From contig JAKSYS010000064.1 in assembly GCA_022925895.1 (NCBI GenBank), positions 1 through 64,000 of the forward strand: a DNA stretch of 64,000 bases, given 5' to 3'. The DNA is from Fragilaria crotonensis. Its lineage: Eukaryota; Bacillariophyta; Fragilariophyceae; Fragilariales; Fragilariaceae. Shown in pieces: positions 42,350 to 54,000 of this stretch; the first letter of the stretch is position 1, and each line of letters starts with the position of its first letter. Under the pieces are notes generated by a model. That model was given only the letters and a program-made list of their open reading frames with translations, was not told where the DNA came from and made no database searches. A program made the translations under genes and the position numbers.

Positions 42350-44922
42350 ATGGAAGACACAGGTTGCATCGAATCGTTTCATCAGTCGACAGATGACAAC
42401 GCAGGACTTACAACAGGGAATCACAGTGCGGAGGAAGACACAAATAATAAACTCCGTCGCGATACTGGGTTGCAAGTGCATTCACAAGACGTATCCCAAC
42501 TGAGTACCGTCTTTCCAAGTATAGAAAGCCTGGAGACTGATGGCATTGGTTCAAATCCGGTCGTTCAGCATGTGCAAGGTCCGACAGTCTCGGTGCCCGG
42601 GATGCTTCATCAACCGGCATTGATTGATGGCATAGTCAGCACTGCACATGAACCTCGTGTGCTGATTAAAAAGAAGGGGCGCTTCACGGTCACCCCAGAC
42701 GCTCTCCCAAGTACGCCGAAAATGGTGGAACGATCTGCATCAGTGAATTCAGCGCAGACCACTCCTACAACCATACAGAAAGGGAGATTCACTGTCACTC
42801 CCGACACGGATGCAGGTCTGATGCACATTTCTTCTGATAATTCTGCAGCGACGGCGCCAATTTTGTTGCCCCAGGTGGAGTGGTCGCTCCCCCAAAAGTT
42901 GAGAAAAAGGGTCGCTTTGTGGTTTCCTCTGCTGTCCCGTCGGGTCTCGTCATCGATTCAGAAATCTCGCTGTCTCAAACATTCGAACGTCAATCTTCTA
43001 TTTCCATTCCAGTTACAACTGCACCTCATACCAAGATTGAACCATTGGGTCAGCAACCCCATCCTGCTCCGCCAGTACAGAGTGTTTCACATCCTGTGAC
43101 AGTAGGAAATGTTGTCTCCACTGATCAGACAACTCCGTCCCTTTCAGGGTCAGAGGAGAAATCAACGATCATGAGCGGTGGCAGTGGTGTGACCCGACTG
43201 GGAAAACCTCCGGCCTCGTTCGATAGCAAGGGAGTTGGGTCGAACGTCGGGTTAGGAAAAGTGTTCTACTTTTTGGAACAAATGAAGGCTGAGGTATCCG
43301 AAGCGGATCGCAACACTAAACTACTTCAGAAAGAAGTGAAGTTCCTCAAAGAGAAGAATAAGGAGCTAGAAGCGAAGAGTAGGGAGATGGAGAAACGTTG
43401 GAAGGATCAGAAAGCAAACCGAGAGGCTGCCGAAGCAAAGGTTCGCCTGTTGAAGAAAAAACTGAGAGAACTCAAGCATGAAGGGAATGAAGACGAGCTA
43501 TTGGGCGAAAACATCAATGATACTCATTGTGAGCCAGGAGTTTCCTCAAGGTCGAGCTCCATTGGGGAATCTGAGGAAGTTTCTAAACTGAATACCATTG
43601 GTTGCAACACTGATTCCATTCCTGATGTACTTGAAAAGTTAAGTTCAATGGATGGGCCATCCGCTGGTGCTCAATCGAGACGACGTGCATCCAACGACAT
43701 CGCAGGCATGCAAACACCGTCAAAATCTAGTCGCGTATCCTTGGTCGAAGCCGATAAGTCACACTCATCAGCTGCAACAGCAACAGCTGCCTCTGTTCCT
43801 CAGAAACCAGCGATGTCGGCAAACTCAAGACCGCCAATGGCAGAGTCGCGACACGCTCGACATTGGAGTGGGTCATCAATCACTGCCGGGAGCGGCAATA
43901 CGTCACAAATTTCGGACGAAGGACCTCAAAACTTCGTGAATCCAACTCACAAAAGAGCTTCCTCAAACAGCGAGACGAGCATTGTTGGTGTGAACTTGAA
44001 TGAGCCTTGTGCGCTTGTCAACGGAGCTGTTGGAATCAATGGCGCCTGTACACAACAGCACCAACCTGGGGTTGCGTTACCACAGAAGCCTCAACAAGCA
44101 TGGAATCAAGGTCAATATCCGATAATACAGCAACAGCAGTCGTTACAAAAGCCAACGATAAATGCGCAGCAAGGAACAGGAATGAACCATCAAGTCATAC
44201 AGCAAGGACTTCAACAGCCACATCAACCACAACAGCACCAGGGAATGCAGGCTACGTCGCAGCGACAATCGCAGCAAGGGCTCCAGGTCCTAACTCAGCA
44301 GCAACCTCACAGTGTGGCGACACTTTCGCCGCAACTGCAGCAGCAGCAAGTAGGAATGCCCCCTTTGACGCATCAACAGTCTGCCCACACGACGCAGTTA
44401 CTGCCACAGCATCAATCATCACACGGCATGTCGATGATATCACAACCGCAACAACAAACTCAAGCGATGACAGTTGCGCAGCAGAAAGCCATGGGCATGC
44501 AACAAGCCTTCGTTACGCAACAACAATCGCATACACCGCAGAAGCTGCAGGCACAATCTGCTGTGTCGCACCCGCAATCTCTAGCTCAGCAACATCAAGG
44601 GATAAAGCAATCTGTACAACAACATCAGCACACCTCTCCGTTGCAACAGCAGACCAAGGCCCAGCAGCAGCAATCCTCGACTCCGCATCAACTTCAACCA
44701 GGAATGCAGCAGCAGCTTCCGTCACTCCAACATCAGCCTCAGATATCTCAACCACTCCAACATCAGCAGCAACAACAGAGCCTGCTCCCAATCCAGACAA
44801 TACCTGGTATTGGCGGAACGGCACCTTTGAGTCAACAGCAGCAACCCTTTTCGTCACAGTTCAATGCACAGCAGCAACAATCGATGCAACAACCAGCGCT
44901 GAATGGACTCCAATGGTCATGA
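42350..44922 (+). CDS. Gln-rich coiled-coil protein with three KGRFxV motifs
   Basis: The coding sequence is 42350-42815 joined to 42875-44922, 837 residues, with one 59-nt intron. The ATG at 42350 has a CGCCATGG context. Residues 1-170 hold three copies of a KGRFTV/KGRFVV motif (near residues 107, 144 and 165). Residues about 280-355 form a strong coiled coil (LLQKEVKFLKEKNKEL and on). Residues about 420-540 are Ser-rich and polar, and from about 547 to the end the chain is mostly Gln, Pro, His and Ser. Established: R-F-x-V motifs dock to the CCT domain of SPAK/OSR1-type kinases, and WNK kinases carry KGRFQV. Inference: a cytoplasmic or nuclear scaffold regulated through such a kinase. Poly-Gln tails also occur in transcription coactivators. 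No catalytic domain is visible. Confidence 0.8.
42816..42874 (+). other. Spliceosomal intron, 59 nt
   Basis: GT at 42816 (CAG before it), AG at 42873-42874 after TTTTGTTGCCCC. Its length restores one frame across the two open stretches and gives a continuous TDAGGVVAPPKVEKKGRF between the second and third KGRF motifs. Confidence 0.8.
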
Positions 44923-45444
44923 GCAGGCTCCTGATTCGGTGATTCGGTGACTCTTGCGCTTCCATTTCGAGCTACGAGCGGAGAATAAAGTGGCCTTCAA
45001 AAGTTGTGATGACATCGTCTCGGTCGGGTTTCAGGCTTTCGTTCATCAAAGTTAAGAAATTGCTGAGCAGAGTTTTGGATCGTGTCGCAAGTCTATTGGG
45101 TAAGCATCGCTGCTATAATGAGAGAACGTTCTTTTTGCTTCTCGCTGCCCTTGCGCTAGGAATTAGGAAGTATTTTTTTTTACACCATCGCAAGAGATGC
45201 GGTCACATATTTCAGGGCATCGCCATTTTACTTCGATCATCCCGTAGGTTCAAGACTGGGGTTATGTTTCCCTTTATTATTATAGTATGTTGTATTACAA
45301 GAACGTCTACTAGTAAAGAAGGCAGGGTATGTACAGATGTCTGACACCAGCGCATAAAGTCCGGCCAAGTTCACATCCTTCTTCAATTGAATAAAAATGC
45401 GAATCTAATGGCAAGCGTGCTTGCTTACTTTATATGAGTGCAAT
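44923..45444. other. Convergent 3' ends, no gene seen
   Basis: This is the 3' region shared by the KGRFxV gene (plus) and the IscA gene (minus). A short hydrophobic open stretch (45006-45344) is not supported as a gene. Confidence 0.5.
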
Positions 45445-45939
45445 TTATACATTAAACGATTCACCACATCCGCATTCTCCTTTAGAATTTGGATTCGTAA
45501 AGGTGAACTCAGCACTCAGCTCTGTTTCAACCCAATCCATAGTTGTTCCAATAACATTCATGAGCGCCATGGGTTCAATAAAGACCTTAACTCCATTCGA
45601 AGTGGTGAGCGGCTCATCCTTGTCAGACACTTCTGCGACATAGTTGAGAGTATAACTTAATCCGTTGCACCCGCGTTTCTTGGTACCCAATCGAATGCCA
45701 ACTGCGCCCTCGGAATTGTGTTCCAAGAGTTCCTTGAGTCGCTGAGCGGCCGATTCAGTAATAATAATGGGATCAATGGTGCGTCGTCGTCTGACACGAT
45801 CGGATGGAATCTTGGATGCTGTCGCATCCGCGTTTGTTGCTGCAATCGGTTGGGCGGAGAAAGGTTGGAACCGACGAGCCATGCGTCCCGTGACTGAGGG
45901 AAATGCCGGTAGCACTCTTCGACTCGCCAAAGAGAACAT
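45445..45939 (-). CDS. Mitochondrial A-type iron-sulfur cluster assembly protein (IscA/ISCA family)
   Basis: 164 residues. The first ~50 are rich in Arg, Ser and Ala without acidic clusters (FSLASRRVLPAF), a typical mitochondrial presequence. The core from about residue 55 follows the HesB/IscA fold: ITESAAQRLKELLE, then GIRLGTKKRGCNGLSYTL with Cys91, then a central FIEPMALM, and the C-terminal GECGCGESF with Cys156 and Cys158. The three Cys positions are the conserved cluster ligands of the family. Length is normal. It acts in maturation of [4Fe-4S] proteins in mitochondria. I cannot separate ISCA1 from ISCA2 with certainty; the GCGESF ending favours ISCA1. It is divergent from the SAPS gene, 1.2 kb away. 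Confidence 0.92.
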   Translation of the reverse strand: MFSLASRRVLPAFPSVTGRMARRFQPFSAQPIAATNADATASKIPSDRVRRRRTIDPIIITESAAQRLKELLEHNSEGAVGIRLGTKKRGCNGLSYTLNYVAEVSDKDEPLTTSNGVKVFIEPMALMNVIGTTMDWVETELSAEFTFTNPNSKGECGCGESFNV

Positions 45940-47129
45940 TATGTGGTAATCACGATTATATAATCAGTTTCTGCTTATGCAGGTGAGTACAGTGTACGCT
46001 GTAAAGGGTGGAGAGGATCGAAGATTTGATATAGATGACGGCGTTAGAAGTTGGAAGTTGTTGCTACGGCATGTGGACCTTGTGAACAACGCTGCTGATG
46101 AACAGGACAAATTTCCAGGCACTCGAGGAGCTTCGATAAACACGAACTGTCATTTTGCACGTTGGTTGATCAAACCTTAACATACGAGTACTGTAGTACC
46201 AGGAAACCTTTTCCATGCACTCTGAGTAAGCTGGTACTGGACGACTCCGACTACTGTACATGGTACGATCACTTTAGTACAGTTGTTGACATATATGCGC
46301 ATTGCGCACCATTTTTTGTTTACCGGTACTATCTATCCGGTACTGCGTACAGGTAATGTACCAGTACCAGTACTATGGGAGTGTAGTTGAGAGTTGAGAG
46401 TTGAGAGGTGAGAGCCCAGAGCCCATGCATGGGTCCCTGGTCCCTGGTCCGTGCTCGAGTACCATTACTGGTACGGGTGATCGGAGTACAGTTCTACCTC
46501 AGTATACTGTATACTGTACTCCGAGCAGCTGGAGTACTTGTATTGCATATTCCAGTACAACGTTCATGTACTCCGTATCAATGAAGGTACACTGATTGAA
46601 ATATAAAAAAAGGTACAGGTACTTGGGTACTCCAGTACCATACAAGTACTCCGGAGTCCAGAGTACCAGTACTACTACTTAGTAGTAGAGGTCGGAATAA
46701 GAATTTTCGTGGTCTTCGCACCGTCGCCGAGTTCGAAATAATTATGTCCCTGCATCTCTGGATGGAATTTCCGGGATTCGACTGGTTGGCAGCCTCACCA
46801 CTCACCACTCAAACCTCAAACCACCCCTCCACTATACAATGGGGTCTACTGGAGTAATGTACCATATTACGGAATAAGTGTTGCCGAAAGCTGTGCAGTT
46901 CAATTCTGCAATCCGTACTGGAGCACAGGTGGCTGGTACGGGTTGCACGTGAATTTGGGTGATAAGTGTACGATTGTTGAATGTGTTCGGGCACACCGCA
47001 AACGCTTTGCCTTCCATCGTACTACCTGGTGGTGCGAGTTTTGTATCGTCTCAACACAAGCAAAGGACTCAGACGCGTAAACACACAACCGCCACTCTTG
47101 CTATCCTCAGGGACTTGAAACACAACACT
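45940..47129. promoter_or_regulatory. Divergent intergenic region, GTAC-rich
   Basis: Upstream region of both IscA (minus) and the SAPS gene (plus). At about 46185-46690 the sequence is saturated with GTAC, CCAGTAC and AGTACTCC words and short palindromes (TATACTGTATACTGTA). No gene or RNA is supported. No TATA box is obvious near either start. Confidence 0.45.
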
Positions 47130-50100
47130 ATGGATGGAGGCGTCGGTGACATTTGGTCAACAGGTGCCTTTTCGTTCGAGTCGCCGCTGAAAGACTTGCT
47201 GGATTCTGAACAGTATACTGTGGAACAACTCTTGGAACAGGATGAGTTACTACAAGAATTGAGGGGCATGCACCCTACCCTAGTTGAGTTCTTCTCACAA
47301 GATGAATCGGTTGTGAAATTGATTCGACACGTGATTGACGAGAAACCGCCGCCGCTGCCGGATGCGGGAGGAGACCTTAACGGTGTTGTTTCTGGGTCGA
47401 AAATGCCTACGGAACCCCCAAACGTCGAAGCGAAAGAACCAGAAGAAGATGACTGGGAGGTTCAAAAAGCTCCAACTCCTCAGTACAGTGAACGCGATGT
47501 GCAAGTCTTACGGTATCCCTACATGGCTTGTGAAGTTATTTGTTCCGAAATCAATGCGATTGTGGATACGGTTGTGGATGGGCATACGTCTGCAATTGAG
47601 TCTCAGGAAGAGAATACTGACTTTTCCTTGCCGTCAGCGCCAGCGTCGTCACCACCCACGATTTTGGACCTCTTGTTCTCGATTCTCTACAATACTGAGC
47701 ATGGGGGCATGGATGACTACCGAGCAGGTTACTTCGACAAGATTTTAAGTGTCTTATGCAGAAAGAGGCCTGCCGCTATGTCGACCTATATCAACGAAGG
47801 GGGCGGTAAAGGACGATTTGTTTTGATGCAAGCCATGCTGAAACACTTGTATTCACAGTCCATTCTGCAGGTCGTACAGCGTCTCATGATGCCGCGTCTC
47901 AATTCGATTCCCTCGAACAATGAAGGCGACGAGTCAAGTGCAAAGATCAACGACGATGATGAGGACGATGACGAAGATGCTGCCAGTCTGCGATTATTTC
48001 GATCGAGGTGGCCGGAGTCGTCAGAAGGCATTGACTTGCTCATGGCGAGTCTACTCAAGGCTGGTGGCAATGAACAAGACTACGAACTCAACCTTGCGGA
48101 ATCGCAGAATGCGTCTGAGGTCCTCATTACCATGATTCAGAATTCCCCTCTCATCTCGCCAGTCCTGTTGAGATTAACTCAGGAGCCCATGTTGCCACAA
48201 ATCATGGAAGCAGCGTCCACAGGCGATCATTTTTCTCCACATGATAATAGCCTCACCTGCGCCATGAACGTCCTTGAATCATTGATACTACAGTTGGGTG
48301 GGTACGGCTCGGTCAATACAGACGACAACGGGGGGCAAATACCTGCCGCCAATGCCGATGTCTTGATTCAACACCTTCCAACCCTTTTGCAACGGCTAAA
48401 GGGGCTCTTGCGTCACGAGTCGACCAAGGAATGGGTTTCGCCCATGCAATTCTCACCTGACCCCCAGCCGATTTTGGGGACATCTCGGCTTCGGATCATT
48501 CGCTTGGTGGAATCCTTGGTGTTGTTGGGTAACGTTCATGTTGATGAGCTGCTCTGCGAATCCGAAATCCTGCAAGTCTGCCTCGACCTCTTTTGGGAAT
48601 TTGAATGGAACTCAATGTTGCACCAATCTGTCGCCAACCTGCTGGTTCATATATTTGAGGGGCAAAACTCGAGAGCGATTTTGCAAAAGTATTTCTTGGT
48701 CGATTGTAATCTTTTGCATAGGTTGGTAGAATCGTTCGAAGCCGAAGGTGAAGAAGGTTCATCTAATCCTGAGCCAGTTGATGTTGGGAGCAACGACGGG
48801 ATGGACAATCTAGCCGAAGACCTTGTGCTGCCAGTCTCGGACGACGATGTCGATGCTGCGCTGGAACGCCAAGATGAGGTGACTCGTAAGGAAGTCCCTG
48901 AAGCCAAGGACGACGTCAAAGCTGGTCATGACGATGACGATGATGATGACATCGAGAGGGATCCTCGTGATCACTCGCGGTCGTTTGCAACAAGCCAGAC
49001 CTCGTCGCGGTCCCTGGACTTGTCTGCCTTGAAAGACATGTTGCACGTGGGAGCCGATGCCCCTACACACATTCCATCCCTTCGCAAGGGGTACATGGGC
49101 CATGTCATTATTGTGTGTCAGGCGCTTGTGCATGCGTGTACACCAGTAGTTACAGAGGGCTACAGCGCGGAAGAGAATGGGGATTATTCCGAAAACAACA
49201 AGAATGGTGAAAGGTCAGCGTCATTTTTGGGTGACGGACCTGATTCGCAGCTGCAACCAGTTGCAAGAGATGCATCTGGCGATCGTCTGATCATTGCCGA
49301 TTTGATCACTGGTCATCCGATGCAAATGAAGTGGCAAGACTTTGTCTCGACCACGTTGGCATCCGAGACGGCCATACAGTCAACGCCTCTTGGAGGCTTT
49401 CAGGCCTCGGCGGTAACTATCGATCCCTTGCATTCACATCGTCCGGGTCCTGACATGACCGACTTCAACGACGACGAGTACGACGACGATGACGACGATG
49501 AAGATATTCCTGGAAGTGATGTTATCGATATGGACGACAATGATATTGATATCGCAGCCAGCATGATGGATGCACTGAGTCTACCCAAGACTAGGGAGTT
49601 TAATCCAAATGCGTTTGGTTCTGCTGGCAGAGGGGGTGGAAGCAGTTATATGTTTGATGACCCGCTGGGAGGAGGACATCCATTCGATGCAAATTTCGAT
49701 GACGTCGTCGCCGACAATGAGGACGAAGACCAGGATACAACAAATCGCAGGGCGTCAATTGACTTGGATCCTCCGGTCATCGACTTGTTTGCTGGAAACC
49801 TTGCTTTTGACGGCACGAAGGATGATGACACGGGCGGATCGGGGACTTCTCAGAGTTGGTCCAATTTTGCAAGCTTCGACGATGCTTTCGCCGCCCCGCT
49901 AAAAGATCCCTTCCCTTTGGACGAGTCGAATCCCGCAGCTGAGCCGTTTGTGAAAGTCGATGATATCTTCGCTACCGAAGAGAAGAAGAGTATGGATGAC
50001 ATCTTTGGCGCTCCTGCTCCTCATGATTTCTTGTTGGATTCACCAGAACTAGAGGACGACACAACGGCTGCATTACGGGACCAGGACGAAGAGATTCCAA

Positions 50101-50240
50101 TGACTTCCCACTATCCTTCATCACGAAGGCGAGCACCTGACAGTGATGATGATTCGAGCGTTGACGAAGACGAGCCTCCTCCATCCACTGAAGATACTGA
50201 GGACGAGGCTGCGCCTGTGGAAGAGAGTGTTGCTGCATAA
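47130..50240 (+). CDS. SAPS-domain protein, PP6-type phosphatase regulatory subunit
   Basis: 1036 residues, one exon. The ATG at 47130 is chosen because SAPS proteins begin close to the segment found here (FSFESPLKDLLDSEQYTVEQLLEQDELLQELR). The domain continues through YPYMACEVICSEINAIVDT (about residue 128), LLFSILYN, GYFDKILSVLCRKRP, an interruption of pure Asp/Glu (about residue 274), and WEFEWNSMLHQSVANLLVHIFE to about residue 560. The C-terminal 450 residues are acidic and low-complexity with Asp runs near 600 and 780. Family knowledge: SIT4-associated (yeast) and PP6R (animal) proteins bind the PP6/Sit4 catalytic subunit and set its targets. Acidic C-terminal tails are common. Location is probably cytoplasmic. 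Confidence 0.88.
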   Translation: MDGGVGDIWSTGAFSFESPLKDLLDSEQYTVEQLLEQDELLQELRGMHPTLVEFFSQDESVVKLIRHVIDEKPPPLPDAGGDLNGVVSGSKMPTEPPNVEAKEPEEDDWEVQKAPTPQYSERDVQVLRYPYMACEVICSEINAIVDTVVDGHTSAIESQEENTDFSLPSAPASSPPTILDLLFSILYNTEHGGMDDYRAGYFDKILSVLCRKRPAAMSTYINEGGGKGRFVLMQAMLKHLYSQSILQVVQRLMMPRLNSIPSNNEGDESSAKINDDDEDDDEDAASLRLFRSRWPESSEGIDLLMASLLKAGGNEQDYELNLAESQNASEVLITMIQNSPLISPVLLRLTQEPMLPQIMEAASTGDHFSPHDNSLTCAMNVLESLILQLGGYGSVNTDDNGGQIPAANADVLIQHLPTLLQRLKGLLRHESTKEWVSPMQFSPDPQPILGTSRLRIIRLVESLVLLGNVHVDELLCESEILQVCLDLFWEFEWNSMLHQSVANLLVHIFEGQNSRAILQKYFLVDCNLLHRLVESFEAEGEEGSSNPEPVDVGSNDGMDNLAEDLVLPVSDDDVDAALERQDEVTRKEVPEAKDDVKAGHDDDDDDDIERDPRDHSRSFATSQTSSRSLDLSALKDMLHVGADAPTHIPSLRKGYMGHVIIVCQALVHACTPVVTEGYSAEENGDYSENNKNGERSASFLGDGPDSQLQPVARDASGDRLIIADLITGHPMQMKWQDFVSTTLASETAIQSTPLGGFQASAVTIDPLHSHRPGPDMTDFNDDEYDDDDDDEDIPGSDVIDMDDNDIDIAASMMDALSLPKTREFNPNAFGSAGRGGGSSYMFDDPLGGGHPFDANFDDVVADNEDEDQDTTNRRASIDLDPPVIDLFAGNLAFDGTKDDDTGGSGTSQSWSNFASFDDAFAAPLKDPFPLDESNPAAEPFVKVDDIFATEEKKSMDDIFGAPAPHDFLLDSPELEDDTTAALRDQDEEIPMTSHYPSSRRRAPDSDDDSSVDEDEPPPSTEDTEDEAAPVEESVAA

Positions 50241-50866
50241 ATCCGAATGCGCGTTGCGCTCGTCCTATCCCGGCTGCAACACCCTACGATCACTCGCGTA
50301 CATTCCCAAGACTTTATATGTTTGTTGACATGCTAGCGATGACTCTGTGATTTGGAACAAGAAGCAACTGGGGTTCTGGAAGACTGTTCGAAACGGTACC
50401 TTTTACATGTTTGGAAAAATGATGATATCGTTTGACCTGCGAGATAGAACAGGAAAGTTCTTCATCAGGAAAATAATATAGTCAAGATTATTATGACAGT
50501 TGCGGTTCGCCGTCATGTTCTAGGGAATGCTACTCTCGCGAATTTTTAATTCCAATGGTTCTAGCACCCAACATGAGTTCTTCTCGTCGGGCAGCTACGT
50601 GTACAGTACAATGCAGGTGGAATTCAGCGAAGTAGGAAGTGGATTTAGCTCTAGTATAACCTCTTTGATATCGAAGTGCGCTGGAGTCATGGAGCCGACC
50701 AATGCTACCAGTAACTCTCTCACCATTCTTGAAACGCTGCTTCTGTTCTTGACTCCGACACCATGCTACATGCTTCATGTATGCATGCATGTCGGCATAG
50801 AAATCAAAATGCATGATACGCTACTAGTAGATGATACATGCAAGCAAAGGACTGTATGCATTAAGC
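50241..50866. other. 3' region of the SAPS gene
   Basis: No gene is supported. An open stretch at 50527-50940 runs into the retrotransposon end and has no domain. The region ends at the target site of the copia element. Confidence 0.5.
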
Positions 50867-50872
50867 ATATGT

Positions 50873-50980
50873 GTCAGGCTCAAGAAAGAGTGATCTATAA
50901 TACCTTTAGATATACTCGTGCTGTGCTGGTATTGGAGTGACGTGGCGTTGGAGAAGGCAGGACAGACGATCTATCCTGAC
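50873..50980 (-). repeat. 3' LTR of the copia element
   Basis: 108 bp, identical to 56785-56892. The ends are inverted (GTCAGG...CCTGAC). One further base at the outer side completes TG. Confidence 0.9.
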
Positions 50981-51048
50981 CTCCTCTTCGTTTGGAACTG
51001 CCCTTTCCTATAGCACGTGACCCAACCTCCTCTCAAACCCAGACTCGA

Positions 51049-54000
51049 CTAGGCCATCATCTCATTAACAAGATCATGAAATATGGTAGCACCCAAGGCT
51101 TTTGTGCATATGTCTGCAAAATTTTCTGAAGATCGGCACCACTGGGCATTGACGATCTTTGCAGCAATAGCTTCCCGCACGTAATGGTAAGAAATAGCAA
51201 TGTGCTTCTTCTTAAGTTCACCTTCCGGGATCTCCGCACTTTGAATAACCCCAAAGTTATCACCAAAAAGATCCGTAGGCTGAGTGACAGGAACGCCAAG
51301 GCACCGAAGCATATAACGAATAGAGATTGCCTCTTCAACCGCCGAACGCATAGCAATAAACTCGGCGCAATAAGTGCTCGTAGCAATGCAACCTTGTCGT
51401 TTGCTATGCCAGATAACTGGTGTACTCCCGACAAAGACAACAATGCCTGAAATCGAACGACGAGTAACATGATCATGTGCATGGTCGGCGTCAAAGAAAA
51501 CAGATGTTGCCAACTCAGAACCATAAGGTTCCGGGAGATCGGTACCAATATCCTCATGTGCATCGGGGTAGTCATCCAAGAAATCAGGATGAAATGAAGA
51601 AGTACGCAACTCATCATCGATTAACAAGGGGCGTGAGTCAAGGACAATTCGTCGGTTAGGATTTTTCTTGAGGTATCCAAAAAGGTGTAAGGCCAATTCC
51701 AAGTGTTGTTGCCGAGGACTGGCCGAAAACCTGCTAAGGGACGATACAGCGAAAGCAATATCGAGTCGTCCGATAGTACATGCCCACTGAGCCATTCCGA
51801 TAAGCATCTGATATTGTCGGACTCCATCTTCCGTTAGTAGAGTGCTTTCATCAAGCTCAGGGTGGCATCCTTCTGGAAGAGGTGTCCGTTGAGTCCATAA
51901 AGTTGCATCAGGACCGAGCTGCTCCTCAATCCGACGTACGCATTCTTTGATATAAGTAGCGCAACTTAAGACCCAAGCTTGTTCATCATCCGAGAAGTTA
52001 TAGTCATTCCCTAAGTAATAGGTCGGAGGGCCAATGGACTTAAGGAGAAACGCCGCCGAGATCTGTTCTTGCCACCGATTAGGATCCTTTGCGACAATCT
52101 TGAAATCATCAACATGAGTACAGATGTAGTCGTAGCCATCACGCTCTTCTCGTTGCCGCATCCAAACGTCGCGATCATAACGGGCAGCAGAAAAACCCAA
52201 GCTACGCAGGAAGTCAGCAAAATGAGCTCGGAAGGCTCGACTTGATGATCGTAACCCATATAAAGCCTTTTTAAGGACAAGAACAGCTCCCTCACGGTCT
52301 TCAAATTCCGGGCCTGCTCTGGAGTATATCTTCTCCATGCAGTCAGCAGTAATGAAGGCGTTCCCGATGTCACCACACAAAATTCCGAGTCTGTCTCGGT
52401 GTGCGATAAGATCTAGGAGACGAACACTTATACCCTTGACAACTGTAGACCTGGGATTGATACCCATCGGGTCAACCATATGTCCACCAGCAACAAGACG
52501 TGCTTTCCGTCGGCCATCTTGTTTCACCTCAAATATCATTGAGAGTCTGGTATAGTACTGGTAATCCGAGCTGGGTTTGTAATCCGGTGCGAAGAATTCA
52601 AAGCAGTTCAAAGCGAGGAGAGAAGCAATTTCTTTCCGGATGGCATCAGTCCAGAATGTGTTTTCATTCTCCGCATCCAGTTCGATAGCATGTCGAACAC
52701 TCTGCGGAACGACAACTCCATACTTGGTCTGGATCGGTCGACTGAGACGACCCGGTTTTCTCCTCTTTCTTCGTGCACCAGCAGAAGTCTTTCCACTTTG
52801 AATGGTTCGACGAATTAGTCGGGTACCATTTACAAGGTGAGAAGCAACATGGATGGGCGGGGACGGAGCGCACGAACTTCGTGAACCATCCGACATGCGG
52901 ATGAGACGCCGCAAGATTCTATTGAACTGGCGGTTAAAGTTACGAGCCCACCGTGTGTACCGACCTCCGGTCGAATAACTCGCCGTATTGGCTATACGGT
53001 TATGTAGAATGTACTTCGCAGTTTCCATGGGGAAGTCACGCTTCACAACCGAGAAAGGTAGAGAAGATATCTCATCCGTCTTCCATTTAATGCGAAACAT
53101 CAATACACCATCAACCCACTCATGGCCAGTTATCGATTCAAATTCCTCATCAGATTCCGAATCTTCAGCAACTCGGTGGAGCTGATGAGCAACTTCATCA
53201 ACAATGTCGGGCTCTGCATTGTTGTCCTGAGTAACCGTAGGAAGATCCTCAACATCCCGCAGGACCTGGGAACGATCGTCATCTCGGTCGTCACCCAAAT
53301 GACCTGGTGTCGTAACACCAGCAGTAGCGGTTGTTGATACAACGGTAGAATCCCTAATTGGTTCAGGCTCTGTCGAATCACTCTCATTTTTGCCTGACGG
53401 GTTCAAGGTGATGAATGTATCACTAGGATCGGATCGATCAACTGGCATATCGCGACGGTGCTGAAGATCACTACCGTTGCAACTAGTCAATTGAGTCATC
53501 GCCGAAGGTTCATGGTCCGTATAACGAGTACGTTTATTTGGCGGACCATACGCCTCAAGGATATTGTTCTCGAGGTGATCTTCGGTGTCAGTACCATCAA
53601 GGTATGCCTGACTTCGGGATAGTCGTAGTGTCTCCTCTTCACTTGGTGACAGTATCACATCTCGAATAGGATCGACTTCCTCAGAGTCACTTTCGGGGGC
53701 ATCAAGAGGTGTTGTTCCGTCACTCTTATAAAAGATTACGGAATTCGAATCAGTACTGTTATGCACTACTGGAGCATCCTCACGCGGATAGCGTCGTCTG
53801 ATAACAGAACGAGCCAACACCTGTGGGATTCTTCCTTCCAAATCGTTCTCCGGCTCCGACAGAATTAAATAACAAAATGCATCTCCTACATTCTGCGCGA
53901 TTCCCAAGAATCTGCCCTTAAGCATCTTTGACTGGGGAAACGTCTGTCGAGGGTTATAGAACCAGATGGGTTCCCAAAAAACGAAACGGAAAACGCTAAT

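Noticed and set aside
44007-44942. Ala/Thr-rich 311-codon frame inside the Gln-rich gene
   Set aside because: A frame-shifted reading of CAG-rich codons. The Gln frame continues the coiled-coil protein.
46959-47129. Upstream extension of the SAPS reading frame
   Set aside because: It begins at a GTG, lacks family similarity, and the ATG at 47130 lies just before the first SAPS segment.
50527-50940. 137-codon frame at the left edge of the copia element
   Set aside because: It crosses the target duplication and LTR boundary, so it cannot be an old host gene as read, and it has no domain.
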